A stretch of DNA of 64,000 nt. Origin: Egicoccus sp. AB-alg2 (lineage in GTDB: Bacteria > Actinomycetota > Nitriliruptoria > Nitriliruptorales > Nitriliruptoraceae). Under the pieces are notes generated by a model. The model had not been told where the DNA came from and made no database searches. It saw nothing but the letters and a program-made list of their open reading frames with translations. Where the stretch lies: contig NZ_JBGUAX010000007.1 of assembly GCF_041821065.1 (NCBI RefSeq), positions 248,001 through 312,000 on the forward strand. Reading direction: 5' to 3'. This document shows, piece by piece, positions 27,286-35,886 of the stretch (positions are counted from its first letter, which is position 1; each line of letters opens with the position of its first letter). A program made the translations under genes and the position numbers.

Positions 27286-27293
27286 GGGTCCCC

Positions 27294-28463
27294 TCAGCTC
27301 CGGTCGGGGCGGGTGCGGGTCACCCACTCGGCGAACCCGGGCACGGTGAACGCCAGCCGGCCGCGTGCGGGGGCCCAGCACAGGCCCCGCTCGACCAGGT
27401 CGCGTCGCGCCGGGGAGAGCGCCTGATGGGTGAGGTCGAGCACCTCGGTGAGGTCGCCCATCTCCGCGTCGCCGCCCTGCTCGGCCAGCGCGACGGTCAG
27501 CAGGGCGCCGCGCCCCGAGGGCACCCGCCGCCAGCGGTCGGCGAAGAACGCCTGCACGCGCTCGTGGACCTCGACACCGGCGGCGCGGGCGTCGACGAGA
27601 TCTACCCGCTCGGGGCTCCTGGCGGCGTCCCACAGGGCCGCGCCCCACAGTTGCACGAACCAGGGGTAGCCGCCCGACTCGTCGTGGACGTGGTCCAGGA
27701 CGTGTTCGTCGACCAGGACATCGGCTTCGCGCTCGAAGGGGCGGCGGACGGCCTCCACGGTGCCGTCGCGGTCGAGCAGGCCAAGTTCCAGCCGTTCCAG
27801 CCGTTCCGTGTAGGTCTGGCCCTCGTCGAACAGCGTCTCCGCCGCCGACGGCAGGCCCGACAGCAGCACGCCGACCGGGCGGTCCTCCTGTGAGGCCAGG
27901 TGGGCGGCGCGCAGCAGCGGCTTCAGCAGCGTCTGTTCGGCCTCCTGCACCTCGTCGACCGTCAGCAGCACGCCCTGCTTCAGCGTCGCCGCGAGGATCC
28001 CGAGGTCGGCCACGAGCCGTTCGACGGTCGCGGCCGGGGTCCCGCTGGCGCGAACCTCGACGCTGCCGTCCCGGCCGCGCCGCAGGCTGCCGCAGCGCGC
28101 CAGCGTGGCGTCGTCGGCGCGCTCCACCAGGCCGGCGGCGCCTCGGCGCAGGGTCTCGCGGGCGGCGACGAGGTCCCCGTCACCCCGGTCGGCTTCCAGC
28201 GCGATCGTGTGGACGCCACGCTGTCCGGCCTGCAGTCGCACGTAGGCCAACAGGGCGGTCTTGCCGACGCCGCGCACCCCGCGGTAGAGCAGCAACTGCG
28301 GGGCGGCCGGGCGGGCGAGGCGGTCGACGACCACCTTCGCGCGGCGCAGGGCCGGCTCGCGGCCACCGAAATCGGGCGGCACACGCCCCATGCCGGGACG
28401 GAAGGGGTTCGCGGCGGGATCCAGGGCCCCGTCGGTGAACGGGTCCTCGAACGGGTTGGGCAC
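27294..28463 (-). CDS. AAA ATPase of the ORC/STAND-like type
   Basis: A 389-residue P-loop protein. Walker A is GVRGVGKT, Walker B is LLTVDEVQ (about residues 150-157), and a sensor-like stretch GVLLSGLPS follows. The C-terminal 120 residues look like a winged helix (MGDLTEVLDLTHQALSPARRDLVERGL). Similar ATPases accompany transposons, toxin systems or serve as signalling switches; the exact role here is unknown. The start is GTG 28463, five bases after GGAG; the open frame extends far upstream through non-coding sequence. Confidence 0.78.
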   Translation of the reverse strand: MPNPFEDPFTDGALDPAANPFRPGMGRVPPDFGGREPALRRAKVVVDRLARPAAPQLLLYRGVRGVGKTALLAYVRLQAGQRGVHTIALEADRGDGDLVAARETLRRGAAGLVERADDATLARCGSLRRGRDGSVEVRASGTPAATVERLVADLGILAATLKQGVLLTVDEVQEAEQTLLKPLLRAAHLASQEDRPVGVLLSGLPSAAETLFDEGQTYTERLERLELGLLDRDGTVEAVRRPFEREADVLVDEHVLDHVHDESGGYPWFVQLWGAALWDAARSPERVDLVDARAAGVEVHERVQAFFADRWRRVPSGRGALLTVALAEQGGDAEMGDLTEVLDLTHQALSPARRDLVERGLCWAPARGRLAFTVPGFAEWVTRTRPDRS

Positions 28464-28510
28464 GACGTCTCCGACCCGGCCGTTCGGTGTTCGCGACCGG
28501 ATGCGAGCGG

Positions 28511-28516
28511 AGTATA
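28511..28516 (-). promoter_or_regulatory. Possible -10 element for the AAA ATPase gene
   Basis: On the minus strand this reads TATACT in an AT-richer patch (CTTTCCTATACTCC), 48 bases before the GTG at 28463. The hexamer is close to the TATAAT/TANNNT consensus of the main sigma factor and stands out in the GC-rich background. A well-spaced -35 is not clear: TTGCCG lies 21 bases upstream, longer than the usual 17. Confidence 0.35.
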
Positions 28517-28558
28517 GGAAAGCTAGGGGTCTGTAGCCGGCAACCTCGACGCGGGCGG

Positions 28559-29110
28559 TCAGCCGCCGAATGCCTCGCGGGCCTTGTCGCGCGCCCGGTC
28601 GAACACGCCGGCGACCGGACCGACGGCGGCACGCACCAGCGGCTGGTTGGGCGTGTTGGGGTGGGGTCGCGTCGGGCCACTGTCGCGCAGCGTCGTGAAC
28701 GTCCTGCCGATCTTCCGGCGGTGTTCGATGTCGAGGCGCTCCCGCAACCGCGGAAACTCCTCGCGCTCCTCGTGCTCGGCGTGGGCGAGCACGTCCCCCT
28801 GCAGCGTGACCAGGGCGTCCTCCCATTCCGGGCTGGCCACCTCCAGCTTCGTCATGCGGTGCAGGAGCTGCTCGGCGTCGGCCTCTTCCTGCATGACCTG
28901 CTCGGCGACGGCCTCACCGTCGGGGACCTCGTCACGGAGGGCGGGGTGCACGACCGACTCCTCCGCCGCCTCGTGGCTGGCCAGGCGCGCGACGAGGTAG
29001 TGGAACAACTCCTCCTTGAACTCGTCCTCGCTGCGTTCGAGCTCGGCGAACAGCTCCCGGAACTCGTGGTGGTCCTGCAGCAACAGGTCGATGATGTCCT
29101 GGTCGGCCAT
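28559..29110 (-). CDS. Hemerythrin HHE-domain protein
   Basis: A 183-residue protein. Residues 1-140 are a four-helix hemerythrin-like bundle with His/Glu clusters at LLQDHHEFRELF, ASHEAAEESVVHP and AHAEHEEREEFPRL. A basic, Pro-containing tail follows. The first residues MADQDIIDLL resemble other actinobacterial HHE proteins thought to sense oxidants or iron. The ATG at 29110 is clear. It is on the same strand as the AAA ATPase gene but separated from it by 95 bases that include the possible promoter. Confidence 0.85.
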   Translation of the reverse strand: MADQDIIDLLLQDHHEFRELFAELERSEDEFKEELFHYLVARLASHEAAEESVVHPALRDEVPDGEAVAEQVMQEEADAEQLLHRMTKLEVASPEWEDALVTLQGDVLAHAEHEEREEFPRLRERLDIEHRRKIGRTFTTLRDSGPTRPHPNTPNQPLVRAAVGPVAGVFDRARDKAREAFGG

Positions 29111-29241
29111 GGCGGGTGACTCCGGTGGTGGTGAGCCGCGTGGGTGTCGTCGAGACGTCACGGTGGCGTCCTGCAGCGGCTGGCGGGCGCCGGCACCGAC
29201 CGCCGCACGGCCGGGGACCGGCTCCGATCCAGTGCGTCGGC

Positions 29242-30810
29242 GTGGAGCGGACGCGGCGTGGCAGGCTTCGCCGTGTCCACGCCGCCCGAGGAGGCCGAGC
29301 GATACCCCCCGCCCCTGTCCCCCGCGGCGTCGTCGCCGCCGGACACCCGGAGACCGCCGCCGCGGCCGCACGCGTGCTCGCGGCCGGCGGCAACGCCTTC
29401 GACGCCGCCGTCGCCGCGGGCTTCGCCGCCGCGGTCGTCGAACCCTGCCTCAGCAGCCTCGGCGGCGGCGGCTTCCTGCTCGCCCACACCGACGCGGGAC
29501 ACCAGGTCCTGTTCGACTTCTTCGTCGACACGCCCGGCCGGGGCGTGCCCGACGAGGTCGAGCCGCGCCTGGACGCCGTGACCCTGCGTTTCGGCGCCGC
29601 GGACCAGGTCTTCCACGTCGGGCACGGCTCCGTCGCCGTGCCTGGTGCCCTCGCCGGCTACCTCCACGTCCATCGACGGCTCGGCTGCCTCCCGCTGGTG
29701 GACGTGCTGGAACCGGCGCGGCGGATGGCCGCCGACGGTGTGGTCCTGGGCCCGGACCAGGCCGCCGTGGTGCACCTGCTCGAGCCGATCCTCGGTCGCT
29801 CGGCCGAGGGGCGCGAGCGCTTCCTGCCGCGTGGTGCCCGTCTCGGCCCCGACGCCGCCGTCCGCAACGCACCCCTGGCCGCGTTCCTGGAGCGGGTGGC
29901 CGGCGGGGAGACCACCGGCTTCGCCGCCCCCGACCTGTCGGCCGGGATCGCGGCCGACATGGCCGCGCACGGGGGACTGGTGAGTGCGGCGGACCTCGCC
30001 GCCTACACGGTCGTCGAACGCGAACCGTTGCGGGTCGACTACCGCGACGCGACCCTGGTCACGAACCCGCCACCGTCCCACGGTGGGACGCTGATCGCCC
30101 GCGGTCTGCGCCACCTGCGGCAGGCCGACGCCGAACCGTTCGGCAGCGCGCGCCGGCTGGGTCACCTGGTGGACGCCTTCGACGACGTGTGGCGTCACCA
30201 CACCGGCGCGGCCACCGAGCAGGCCCTGCCCGAGCGCCGCCCACGCAGCGCGCGCGGCACGACGCACGTCAGCGTCTGCGACGACGAGGGCAACCTCGCG
30301 TCCATGACCACGTCCAACGGAAGTTGCAGCGGCGTCATCCTCGCGGACACCGGGGTCATGGCCAACAACATCATGGGCGAGACGGACCTCAACCCGAACC
30401 TTCGCGGCATGGGCGAGGGCGGCCGGCTGCGGCTGCCCGCCGGGCGGCGGGTGGGCTCCATGATGGCCCCGTCGCTGCTCCTGCGTGACCGGCGCGCGCC
30501 GGTGGTGCTGGGCAGCGGCGGCTCCGAGCGCATCCGCACCGCCATGACCCAGGTCGTCGTGAACCTCGTCGACCACGGCTTCGACGTGGCGGGCGCCGTC
30601 CGCGCCCCCCGCGTCCACTGGGACGGCGAGGTGGTGCAGGTCGAGCCGGGCTTCGCCTCGGAGGCGGTCGCCGAACTCGCGACCCGGCGGGCCGTGAACG
30701 TCTGGCCGGTCACCGACCTCTACTTCGGCGGCACGCACGTGGCCAGCCCCGACGGCAGTTGCGCCGGCGACCACCGCCGTGGCGGGGCCTGCCGGGTCGT
30801 CGAGGCGTGA
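29242..30810 (+). CDS. Gamma-glutamyltransferase (glutathione hydrolase) family protein
   Basis: A 522-residue Ntn-hydrolase precursor. The large-subunit start shows AAGHPETAAAAARVLAAGGNAFDAAVA, and the self-cleavage/nucleophile Thr340 lies in RGTTHVSV. The small subunit follows with NNIMGE and MMAPSLL, then GSGGSERIRTA. No signal peptide is visible, so a cytoplasmic enzyme is possible, although GTG 29242 lacks a good ribosome site and the true start may differ. It would transfer or hydrolyse gamma-glutamyl groups; some homologues are cephalosporin acylases. Confidence 0.85.
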   Translation: MERTRRGRLRRVHAARGGRAIPPAPVPRGVVAAGHPETAAAAARVLAAGGNAFDAAVAAGFAAAVVEPCLSSLGGGGFLLAHTDAGHQVLFDFFVDTPGRGVPDEVEPRLDAVTLRFGAADQVFHVGHGSVAVPGALAGYLHVHRRLGCLPLVDVLEPARRMAADGVVLGPDQAAVVHLLEPILGRSAEGRERFLPRGARLGPDAAVRNAPLAAFLERVAGGETTGFAAPDLSAGIAADMAAHGGLVSAADLAAYTVVEREPLRVDYRDATLVTNPPPSHGGTLIARGLRHLRQADAEPFGSARRLGHLVDAFDDVWRHHTGAATEQALPERRPRSARGTTHVSVCDDEGNLASMTTSNGSCSGVILADTGVMANNIMGETDLNPNLRGMGEGGRLRLPAGRRVGSMMAPSLLLRDRRAPVVLGSGGSERIRTAMTQVVVNLVDHGFDVAGAVRAPRVHWDGEVVQVEPGFASEAVAELATRRAVNVWPVTDLYFGGTHVASPDGSCAGDHRRGGACRVVEA

Positions 30811-30893
30811 CCGGAACGACTTCCCCTGCCGCGTTCCGGTCGGCGGGTGCGCGCGGGTAGCCTCGCGGCACGGAGAGAGAGGGAGGCGCGCCC

Positions 30894-32093
30894 ATGCGTG
30901 ACGCGGTCATCGTCGAAGCCGTCCGGACGCCCGTCGGCAAGGGCAAGCCCGGCGGTGCCCTGTCGGGCTGGCACCCGGTGGACCTGCTCGCTCACACCCT
31001 GCAGGCGTTGGTCGGGCGGGCCGGCATCGATCCCGGCGAGGTCGACGACGTCATCACCGGCTGCGTGTCACAGGCTGGCGCGCAGGCCTTCAACGTGGGC
31101 CGCAACGCGGTGCTGGCGGCCGGCTTCCCGGAGTCCGTGCCCGCCACGACCATCGACCGGCAGTGCGGCTCCTCCCAGCAGGCGCTGCACTTCGCCGCCC
31201 AGGGGGTCATCGCGGGTAGCTACGACGTCGCCATCGCCTGCGGCGTCGAGGTGATGTCCCGGGTCCCGATGTTCTCCTCGACCATGGGCCAGGACCCCTT
31301 CGGCACCCGGATTCCCGAGCGGTATCCGGGCGGTCTGGTCCCGCAGGGCATCTCCGCGGAACTGATCGCGGCCAAGTGGAACCTCTCACGCCAGGACCTC
31401 GACGCCTACGCCGCACGCTCCCACCAGCGCGCCGCCGCGGCCACCCGCGACGGCCGCTTCGCGGCCGAACTGCTGCCGGTCGCCGTCGACCGCGGCGAGG
31501 GGCCGACCGGTGAGACGATGACGGCCGACGAGGGCATTCGCCCGGACTCGACGCCCGACTCCCTGGCCGGTCTGCAGCCCGCTTTCCGCAACGACGCGGT
31601 CTCGCAGCGCTTCCCGCAGATCCAGTGGGTCGTCACGGCCGGCGGGGCCTCGCAGATCTCCGACGGCGCCGCCGCGGTGCTGGTCATGGAGCGCAGCAGG
31701 GCCGAGGCGCTCGGTCTCACGCCGCGGGCCCGGGTCCATGCCATGGCGGTGGCCGGGGACGACCCCGTCTTCATGCTCACCGGCGTGATCCCGGCGACGC
31801 AGCAGGTGCTGGCCCGCGCCGGGATGTCCATCGACCAGATCGACGCCTTCGAGGTCAACGAGGCCTTCGCGCCGGTCGTGCTCGCCTGGCAGCAGGAGAC
31901 CGGCGCCGACCTGGACCGGGTCAACGTCAACGGTGGCGCGATCGCCAACGGCCATCCGTTGGGGGCGTCGGGCGCCAAGCTCACGACCACCCTGCTGCAC
32001 GTCCTGGAGCAGACCGGCGGGCGCTACGGCCTGCAGACCATGTGCGAGGGCGGCGGCATGGCCAACGCCACCGTCCTCGAACGCCTGGGCTGA
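30894..32093 (+). CDS. Acetyl-CoA acetyltransferase / 3-ketoacyl-CoA thiolase
   Basis: A 399-residue thiolase with all active-site elements: nucleophile Cys91 (DRQCGSSQQA), His354 (NGHPLGASGA) and Cys384 (CEGGGMANA). The family length is matched. The ATG follows GGAGGCGCGCCC. The next gene, a hot-dog thioesterase, starts two bases after its stop, which suggests the two act together in fatty-acid or aromatic-acid degradation. The substrate is not predictable from sequence alone. Confidence 0.93.
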   Translation: MRDAVIVEAVRTPVGKGKPGGALSGWHPVDLLAHTLQALVGRAGIDPGEVDDVITGCVSQAGAQAFNVGRNAVLAAGFPESVPATTIDRQCGSSQQALHFAAQGVIAGSYDVAIACGVEVMSRVPMFSSTMGQDPFGTRIPERYPGGLVPQGISAELIAAKWNLSRQDLDAYAARSHQRAAAATRDGRFAAELLPVAVDRGEGPTGETMTADEGIRPDSTPDSLAGLQPAFRNDAVSQRFPQIQWVVTAGGASQISDGAAAVLVMERSRAEALGLTPRARVHAMAVAGDDPVFMLTGVIPATQQVLARAGMSIDQIDAFEVNEAFAPVVLAWQQETGADLDRVNVNGGAIANGHPLGASGAKLTTTLLHVLEQTGGRYGLQTMCEGGGMANATVLERLG

Positions 32094-32094
32094 C

Positions 32095-32565
32095 GTGGAC
32101 GCGCCGCACGCCGAGGTGGACGTCCCCAACCGGGCGGCACTGGACGCGCTGTGGCGCGGCGACGAGTACGCCGGGCGACTGGGCGCGGAACTGGAGGACT
32201 GGGGCGGCGGCTGGGCCCGCGTGGGCCTGACCGTCACGGACCAGCACCGCAACTTCGCCGGCTGGCTCCACGGCGGGGTCGGGTTCGGGCTCGGCGACGT
32301 CGCGTTCGCGGTCGCGTCCAACTCCTGGGGGCGGTTGGCGGTCGCACTCAGCGTCGACGTGCAGTTCCTCGCCTCCGCCGCCCCCGGCGAGCGGCTGGTG
32401 GCCGAGGGCCGCGAGCGTCACCGCACCGCCCGGACCGGCGCCTATCTCATCGAGGTCAGCTCCGACGGTGCGCTGGTCGCCAGCCTGCACGCCCTGGTGC
32501 ACCGCACGTCGCGCTGGCACCTCGGTGAGGACGCCTGGTCCGCGGAGTGGCGCGCCACCCACTAG
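32095..32565 (+). CDS. PaaI-type acyl-CoA thioesterase (hot-dog fold)
   Basis: A 156-residue hot-dog protein. The core motif NFAGWLHGGVGFGLGDVAFAVASN is the PaaI-like HGG segment with the conserved Asp on the long helix, followed by VDVQFLASA. In PaaI proteins it hydrolyses phenylacetyl-type CoA esters. GTG 32095 begins immediately after the thiolase stop, indicating co-translation. No other phenylacetate genes are in the window. Confidence 0.83.
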   Translation: MDAPHAEVDVPNRAALDALWRGDEYAGRLGAELEDWGGGWARVGLTVTDQHRNFAGWLHGGVGFGLGDVAFAVASNSWGRLAVALSVDVQFLASAAPGERLVAEGRERHRTARTGAYLIEVSSDGALVASLHALVHRTSRWHLGEDAWSAEWRATH

Positions 32566-32624
32566 GCCGCAGCTGGGGCACACTGGGCGGCGTCGTCCCC
32601 GTCCACGTCCGCGAGGTTGCCACC

Positions 32625-32945
32625 GTGGTGCTGCTCCTGATCCCCGCCGTGGGTGTCGCGGTCGCCGTCGGCGTGCTGTTCGGCTGGCGGTGGGTGCTGG
32701 CGCCGCTGCTCGGCTGGGCGATGCTGACCTGGCTGCTGAGCTCGCTGCGGGTGCTCGGCAAGGACGCCCGCGCTCCCGGCATGCCCGACGAGGAGGTCGT
32801 CGCGACTCCGATGGTCACCAGCGAGCGCACGCTGTTCTGGTGCGAGGAGTGCGGGACCGAGGTGCTGCTGCTGGTGCGGGGCACCTCGCGCGCCCCCAGC
32901 CACTGTGGCCAACGGATGCACGAACGCACCGAGATCCTGAACTAG
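32625..32945 (+). CDS. Small membrane protein with C-terminal zinc ribbon
   Basis: A 106-residue product with two hydrophobic helices in the first 45 residues and a four-ligand zinc ribbon at the end (CEECGTEV ... HCGQRMH). GTG 32625, eight bases after GAGG, is preferred over the first in-frame GTG at 32547, which would overlap the thioesterase gene. The function is unknown; the ribbon resembles those of FmdB-like proteins such as the next gene. Confidence 0.6.
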   Translation: MVLLLIPAVGVAVAVGVLFGWRWVLAPLLGWAMLTWLLSSLRVLGKDARAPGMPDEEVVATPMVTSERTLFWCEECGTEVLLLVRGTSRAPSHCGQRMHERTEILN

Positions 32946-32964
32946 GCGACGGCGCGCCGCGGCC

Positions 32965-33219
32965 TCAGGTGTCGCCGTCCGCGATCCGCTCGGCGCGCTC
33001 ACGGACGGTGCGGAAGTCACCGCGGCCGGGCCGGTCGGGAACGAAGCCGTCCGTGCGGCTGAAGCCCCAGGCGTTGAGCCGCACGGCCACCCGGCTGAAG
33101 CGCCGCTCGAGCGTGCCCTCGCACGCCGGGCAGGGGCCGGGCTCGCCGGCCTGTGCATGGGGCAGCAGACGCTCGGTGCGCTGTCCACAGACGGTGCAGA
33201 CGTACTCGTAAACCGGCAC
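32965..33219 (-). CDS. FmdB-family zinc ribbon protein
   Basis: An 84-residue protein opening with the family signature PVYEYVCTVCGQRTE and completed by CPACEG to form a zinc ribbon. The remaining residues are basic and Arg-rich. GTG 33219 is preceded by AAGGAG. The regulatory role proposed for FmdB rests on a methylotroph homologue and is not established here. A DnaA-box-like nonamer (33181-33189) lies inside the coding region. Confidence 0.85.
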   Translation of the reverse strand: MPVYEYVCTVCGQRTERLLPHAQAGEPGPCPACEGTLERRFSRVAVRLNAWGFSRTDGFVPDRPGRGDFRTVRERAERIADGDT

Positions 33220-33300
33220 GCGTGCTCCTTGGACGCCTGTCCAGCCAGTTCGGACGATCTCGATCACCGCCACCGACGGTACCCGGACGCTCCATCGAGG

Positions 33301-33401
33301 TTGTCCACGAGCCTGTGGACAGTGACTGTGGAGGAGCGCCATGACGACGCTGCGTTTGTCCACAGGATGTGGACCTGCGGCCGGGGCGAAGCTGGGGATA
33401 A
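33301..33401. promoter_or_regulatory. Cluster of DnaA-box-like nonamers between fmdB-like gene and crgA
   Basis: Within 101 bases there is one exact actinobacterial box TTGTCCACA (33356-33364). There are 8-of-9 matches at 33301-33309 (TTGTCCACG) and 33314-33322 (reverse of CTGTCCACA), a weaker 7-of-9 match at 33368-33376, and TGGGGATAA at 33393-33401 (reverse of TTATCCCCA). A further 8-of-9 copy sits at 33181-33189 inside the neighbouring gene. The spacing is irregular and both orientations occur. No gene is called in 33220-33455. Confidence 0.6.
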
Positions 33402-33455
33402 GTCCGGCTTCCGGCCGCTGACCTGGGGAAACGCCGACGACCCGTCGCGCGGGTG

Positions 33456-33728
33456 TCAGCGCCAGCGGGTGAGGAAGACGAACCCCGCGAGCAGCATGAC
33501 GAAGCCGACGACCAGGCCCCAGTTGCCGTAGAAGGGCGGCGCGGACGCCAGCAGGTCCTGCAGGAACGGCAGGTAGGCCAGCAGGATCACCAGGACGCCG
33601 GCCACCAGCAGACCGACCCCGACGGCCGGGACCCACGGTGCCGACGGTGTCGGGTTCTTCGCCGGCGGCGCGGTCTGGTAGGCCCGCGGGCGGTTGTGTC
33701 CCTTGCGGCGGTGCTTGCTCTGCGGCAT
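33456..33728 (-). CDS. crgA: Cell division protein CrgA
   Basis: A 90-residue membrane protein with a basic N-terminal tail (MPQSKHRRKG) and two helices, PAVGVGLLVAGVLVILLAYL and a C-terminal one ending FVFLTRWR. The intervening APPFYGNWGL loop, and the total length, are typical of actinobacterial CrgA, which binds FtsZ/FtsQ/FtsI and helps place the septum. In mycobacteria it is near the origin beside the pknB operon; here that operon lies about 16 kb downstream. Confidence 0.9.
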   Translation of the reverse strand: MPQSKHRRKGHNRPRAYQTAPPAKNPTPSAPWVPAVGVGLLVAGVLVILLAYLPFLQDLLASAPPFYGNWGLVVGFVMLLAGFVFLTRWR

Positions 33729-33838
33729 CGGGGCCTCGGCTGACGAACGGCGTACGCGCGCGTCAGCCTACCGCTTCGGGTGGCTACCCTCCCGGCTCCG
33801 GTCGGGCGGCGCTCGACCGGCCGACGCGAGGGGCGAGG

Positions 33839-34495
33839 TTGGCACGGGTCGTGCGCGGGGTCGGTTGGACCCTGGTGGTCGCCGGCAGCGTCGTCCTGCT
33901 CTACGTGGTCTACCTGCTGTGGTTCACGGACCTGTCGACCAACGCCTCCCAACGCGACCTCGCCCAGCAGTGGGAGCTGCGCCTACCCGACGGCGACGAC
34001 GACGTGGGCCGGGACTCCACGCCGGTCGCCGACGACGGGGACGAGCCCGTGGCGACGGGCGATGCCTACGCCGCGCTGTGGTTCGAGCGCGACGGCCAGC
34101 GCATCGTCAACGACGAGGTCCTCTACGTCGTCGAGGGCGTCTCCCTCGACGACCTGCGCCTGGGTCCGGGGCACTATCCCGACTCCGCTCGCCCCGGCGG
34201 CGAGGGCAACCTCGCGATCGCCGGCCACCGCACCACCTATGGCCGCCCGTTCTGGGCGCTGGAGGAGTTGCGCGACGGCGACACGATCCACGTCGTCGAT
34301 CGTGACGGCCGGGAGTGGGTGTACGCCTACCGTGAGCAGCGCGTCGTGGCGCCGACCGACGTGTGGGTGGTCGACGAGGACCCGCTGGGCACCGGCGCCC
34401 CGACCATCACGTTGACCACCTGCCACCCGAAGTTCTCCGCCGCGCAGCGGCTGATCGCCTGGGGCGAGCTCGTGGAGGAGCCGACGACCTCATGA
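33839..34495 (+). CDS. Class E sortase
   Basis: A 218-residue membrane-anchored transpeptidase. One N-terminal helix (about residues 8-28) precedes a linker and the sortase fold. His130 (IAGHRTTYGRP), Cys195 (LTTCHP) and Arg204 (AAQRLIAWG) form the catalytic set; TLTTCHP is typical of class E enzymes, which attach proteins to the peptidoglycan. Likely start TTG 33839 follows GAGGGGCGAGG. No LPxTG/LAxTG substrate gene is adjacent. The next gene overlaps by ATGA. Confidence 0.9.
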   Translation: MARVVRGVGWTLVVAGSVVLLYVVYLLWFTDLSTNASQRDLAQQWELRLPDGDDDVGRDSTPVADDGDEPVATGDAYAALWFERDGQRIVNDEVLYVVEGVSLDDLRLGPGHYPDSARPGGEGNLAIAGHRTTYGRPFWALEELRDGDTIHVVDRDGREWVYAYREQRVVAPTDVWVVDEDPLGTGAPTITLTTCHPKFSAAQRLIAWGELVEEPTTS

Positions 34496-34665
34496 CCGGC
34501 GAAGGGACCGCGACCGTGCCGAAGTGGCTGAAGGTGGTGCTGCTGGCCGTCCTGATCGCCGTGGCGGTCGTCGTGCTGTTCACGACCGTGTTCCCGTGGG
34601 TCGAACGCCAGCTCGAGGACCCGACGCTGGGGGCGGCCGTTCAGCTGCTGCGGTCGCCCAGGTAG
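34492..34665 (+). CDS. Single-span membrane peptide linked to the sortase gene
   Basis: A 57-residue protein with one hydrophobic helix (about residues 13-35: LKVVLLAVLIAVAVVVLFTT) and a short charged tail. Its ATG overlaps the sortase stop as ATGA, so it is translated with it. Its end overlaps the convergent polyprenyl synthase gene by 25 bases. No function is recognised; it could assist the sortase at the membrane. Confidence 0.6.
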   Translation: MTGEGTATVPKWLKVVLLAVLIAVAVVVLFTTVFPWVERQLEDPTLGAAVQLLRSPR

Positions 34666-35708
34666 GTCGCCAGCTCCCGCAGGGCCGTCGCCACCCCGTC
34701 GGGCAGCGCCAGCCGGTCGAGTTGCGCGTGCGCCTCGGCGATGGCGGCCGCCACGTAGGCCTCGGCGGCGGCTTCGGCCCCGGAATCGCGCAGCAGGCGC
34801 CGGGCGTGGTCGCCGGTCTGCTCGTCGAGGGACGGGTCGCCCAGGGCGGCATCCAGGCGGGACCACGCGTCGGGGGCCAGGCGCGCGGCCGCCTCGGCCA
34901 CCAGCAGCGTGCGCTTGCCCTCCACCAGGTCGCCCAGCGTCGACTTGCCCGTCTCCGCCGCCACCCCGAACACGCCGAGCAGGTCGTCGCGGACCTGGAA
35001 GGCACGGCCCAGCGGATCACCGAAGCGGACCAACCCGTCGATCAGCGCCGGGTCCGCACCGGCGAGCGTGGCCCCCACCTGCAGCGGCCGGGCCACCGAG
35101 TACCAGCCCGACTTCATCGCGGCGATGCGTTCGGTGAGGTCGCGGTCGGTGGTCCGGCTGGTCGCCGCCCACAGGTCGAGGTACTGGCCGGCCATGACCT
35201 CCTCGCGCAGCCGGGTGAAGCCGGCGAGGCCGGCCAGCAGCCGCTCCGCCGGGACGTCGGCGGTGAGGAACACCTCGTCGGCCAGCACGAAGGCGAGGTC
35301 GCCCAGCAGGATCGCCACCGCCTCCCCGTACGCCTCGGCGTCACCCTGCCAGCCCGCCCCCGCGTGGAGGCGGGCGAAGCTGCGATGCACCGTCGGCTCG
35401 CCGCGGCGGGTGTCGGCACGGTCGATGACGTCGTCGTGGGCGAGGGCGCAGGTGTGCAGGAACTCCAGCGCCAGGGCGGGACCCATGACGGACCCGGGCG
35501 GCATGCCGCCGCCGGCCGCGTAACCCAACAGCAGCAGCACCGGACGGATGCGCTTGCCGCCGGTCATGAACCGCTGCAGGTGCTCGGCCACCGGGTCGAG
35601 CGCCGGGTGGTAGTCGCGCAGCCGCGGCAGGCGCTCGGCGAGGGCGCGTGCGAGTGCCGTGTCCACCTCGGCGCGCAGGGCGGTCACGGCGGGTGGTGCG
35701 GCGGTCAC
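34641..35708 (-). CDS. Polyprenyl diphosphate synthase (GGPP synthase-like, IspA/IdsA family)
   Basis: A 355-residue trans-prenyltransferase. The first aspartate-rich motif is DDVID in FLHTCALAHDDVIDRADTRRG and the second is RDDLLGVFG, the form common in actinobacterial IdsA proteins. GGKRIRP binds the isopentenyl substrate. It would condense IPP onto an allylic diphosphate to give a C15-C20 or longer chain for menaquinone, carotenoid or lipid carriers. The product length cannot be set by eye. Confidence 0.9.
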   Translation of the reverse strand: MTAAPPAVTALRAEVDTALARALAERLPRLRDYHPALDPVAEHLQRFMTGGKRIRPVLLLLGYAAGGGMPPGSVMGPALALEFLHTCALAHDDVIDRADTRRGEPTVHRSFARLHAGAGWQGDAEAYGEAVAILLGDLAFVLADEVFLTADVPAERLLAGLAGFTRLREEVMAGQYLDLWAATSRTTDRDLTERIAAMKSGWYSVARPLQVGATLAGADPALIDGLVRFGDPLGRAFQVRDDLLGVFGVAAETGKSTLGDLVEGKRTLLVAEAAARLAPDAWSRLDAALGDPSLDEQTGDHARRLLRDSGAEAAAEAYVAAAIAEAHAQLDRLALPDGVATALRELATYLGDRSS

Positions 35709-35886
35709 GTCGTTCCTCGGTCGGCGGTGACGTCGTCACGCCGGCGCCCGTCGCGCGCGGCAGGTCGCCGCAACCTACCGCGCGTCCAGGGTCGGCTCCG
35801 GCGGCTCGTCGGCCGGCCGGGCCGTCGGTCGAATTGCGGCGGGTGGGCGGGCGCCCCCCGCGGACGCAGCGCCCACCCGCCGCACC

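Larger units (their letters stand above)
26531..27293. other. Gene-free spacer filled by two tandem repeat arrays
   Basis: About 760 bases between the cheB-type and AAA ATPase genes, both read leftward. Long frames are open through it on both strands, but their products are only repeats of Arg/Ala/Ser-rich peptides, so I do not call a gene. The two arrays are listed separately. No terminator-like hairpin with a T-run is evident. Both neighbouring coding regions have normal starts or stops at the borders. Confidence 0.7.

Noticed and set aside
25583-27349. 588-codon rightward frame through cheB and the repeat arrays
   Set aside because: Antisense to CheB for half its length and made of repeats for the rest; no ribosome site or domain.
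33301-33401. Calling this oriC outright
   Set aside because: dnaA/dnaN and an AT-rich unwinding element are not in the window, so only a DnaA-box cluster is supported.
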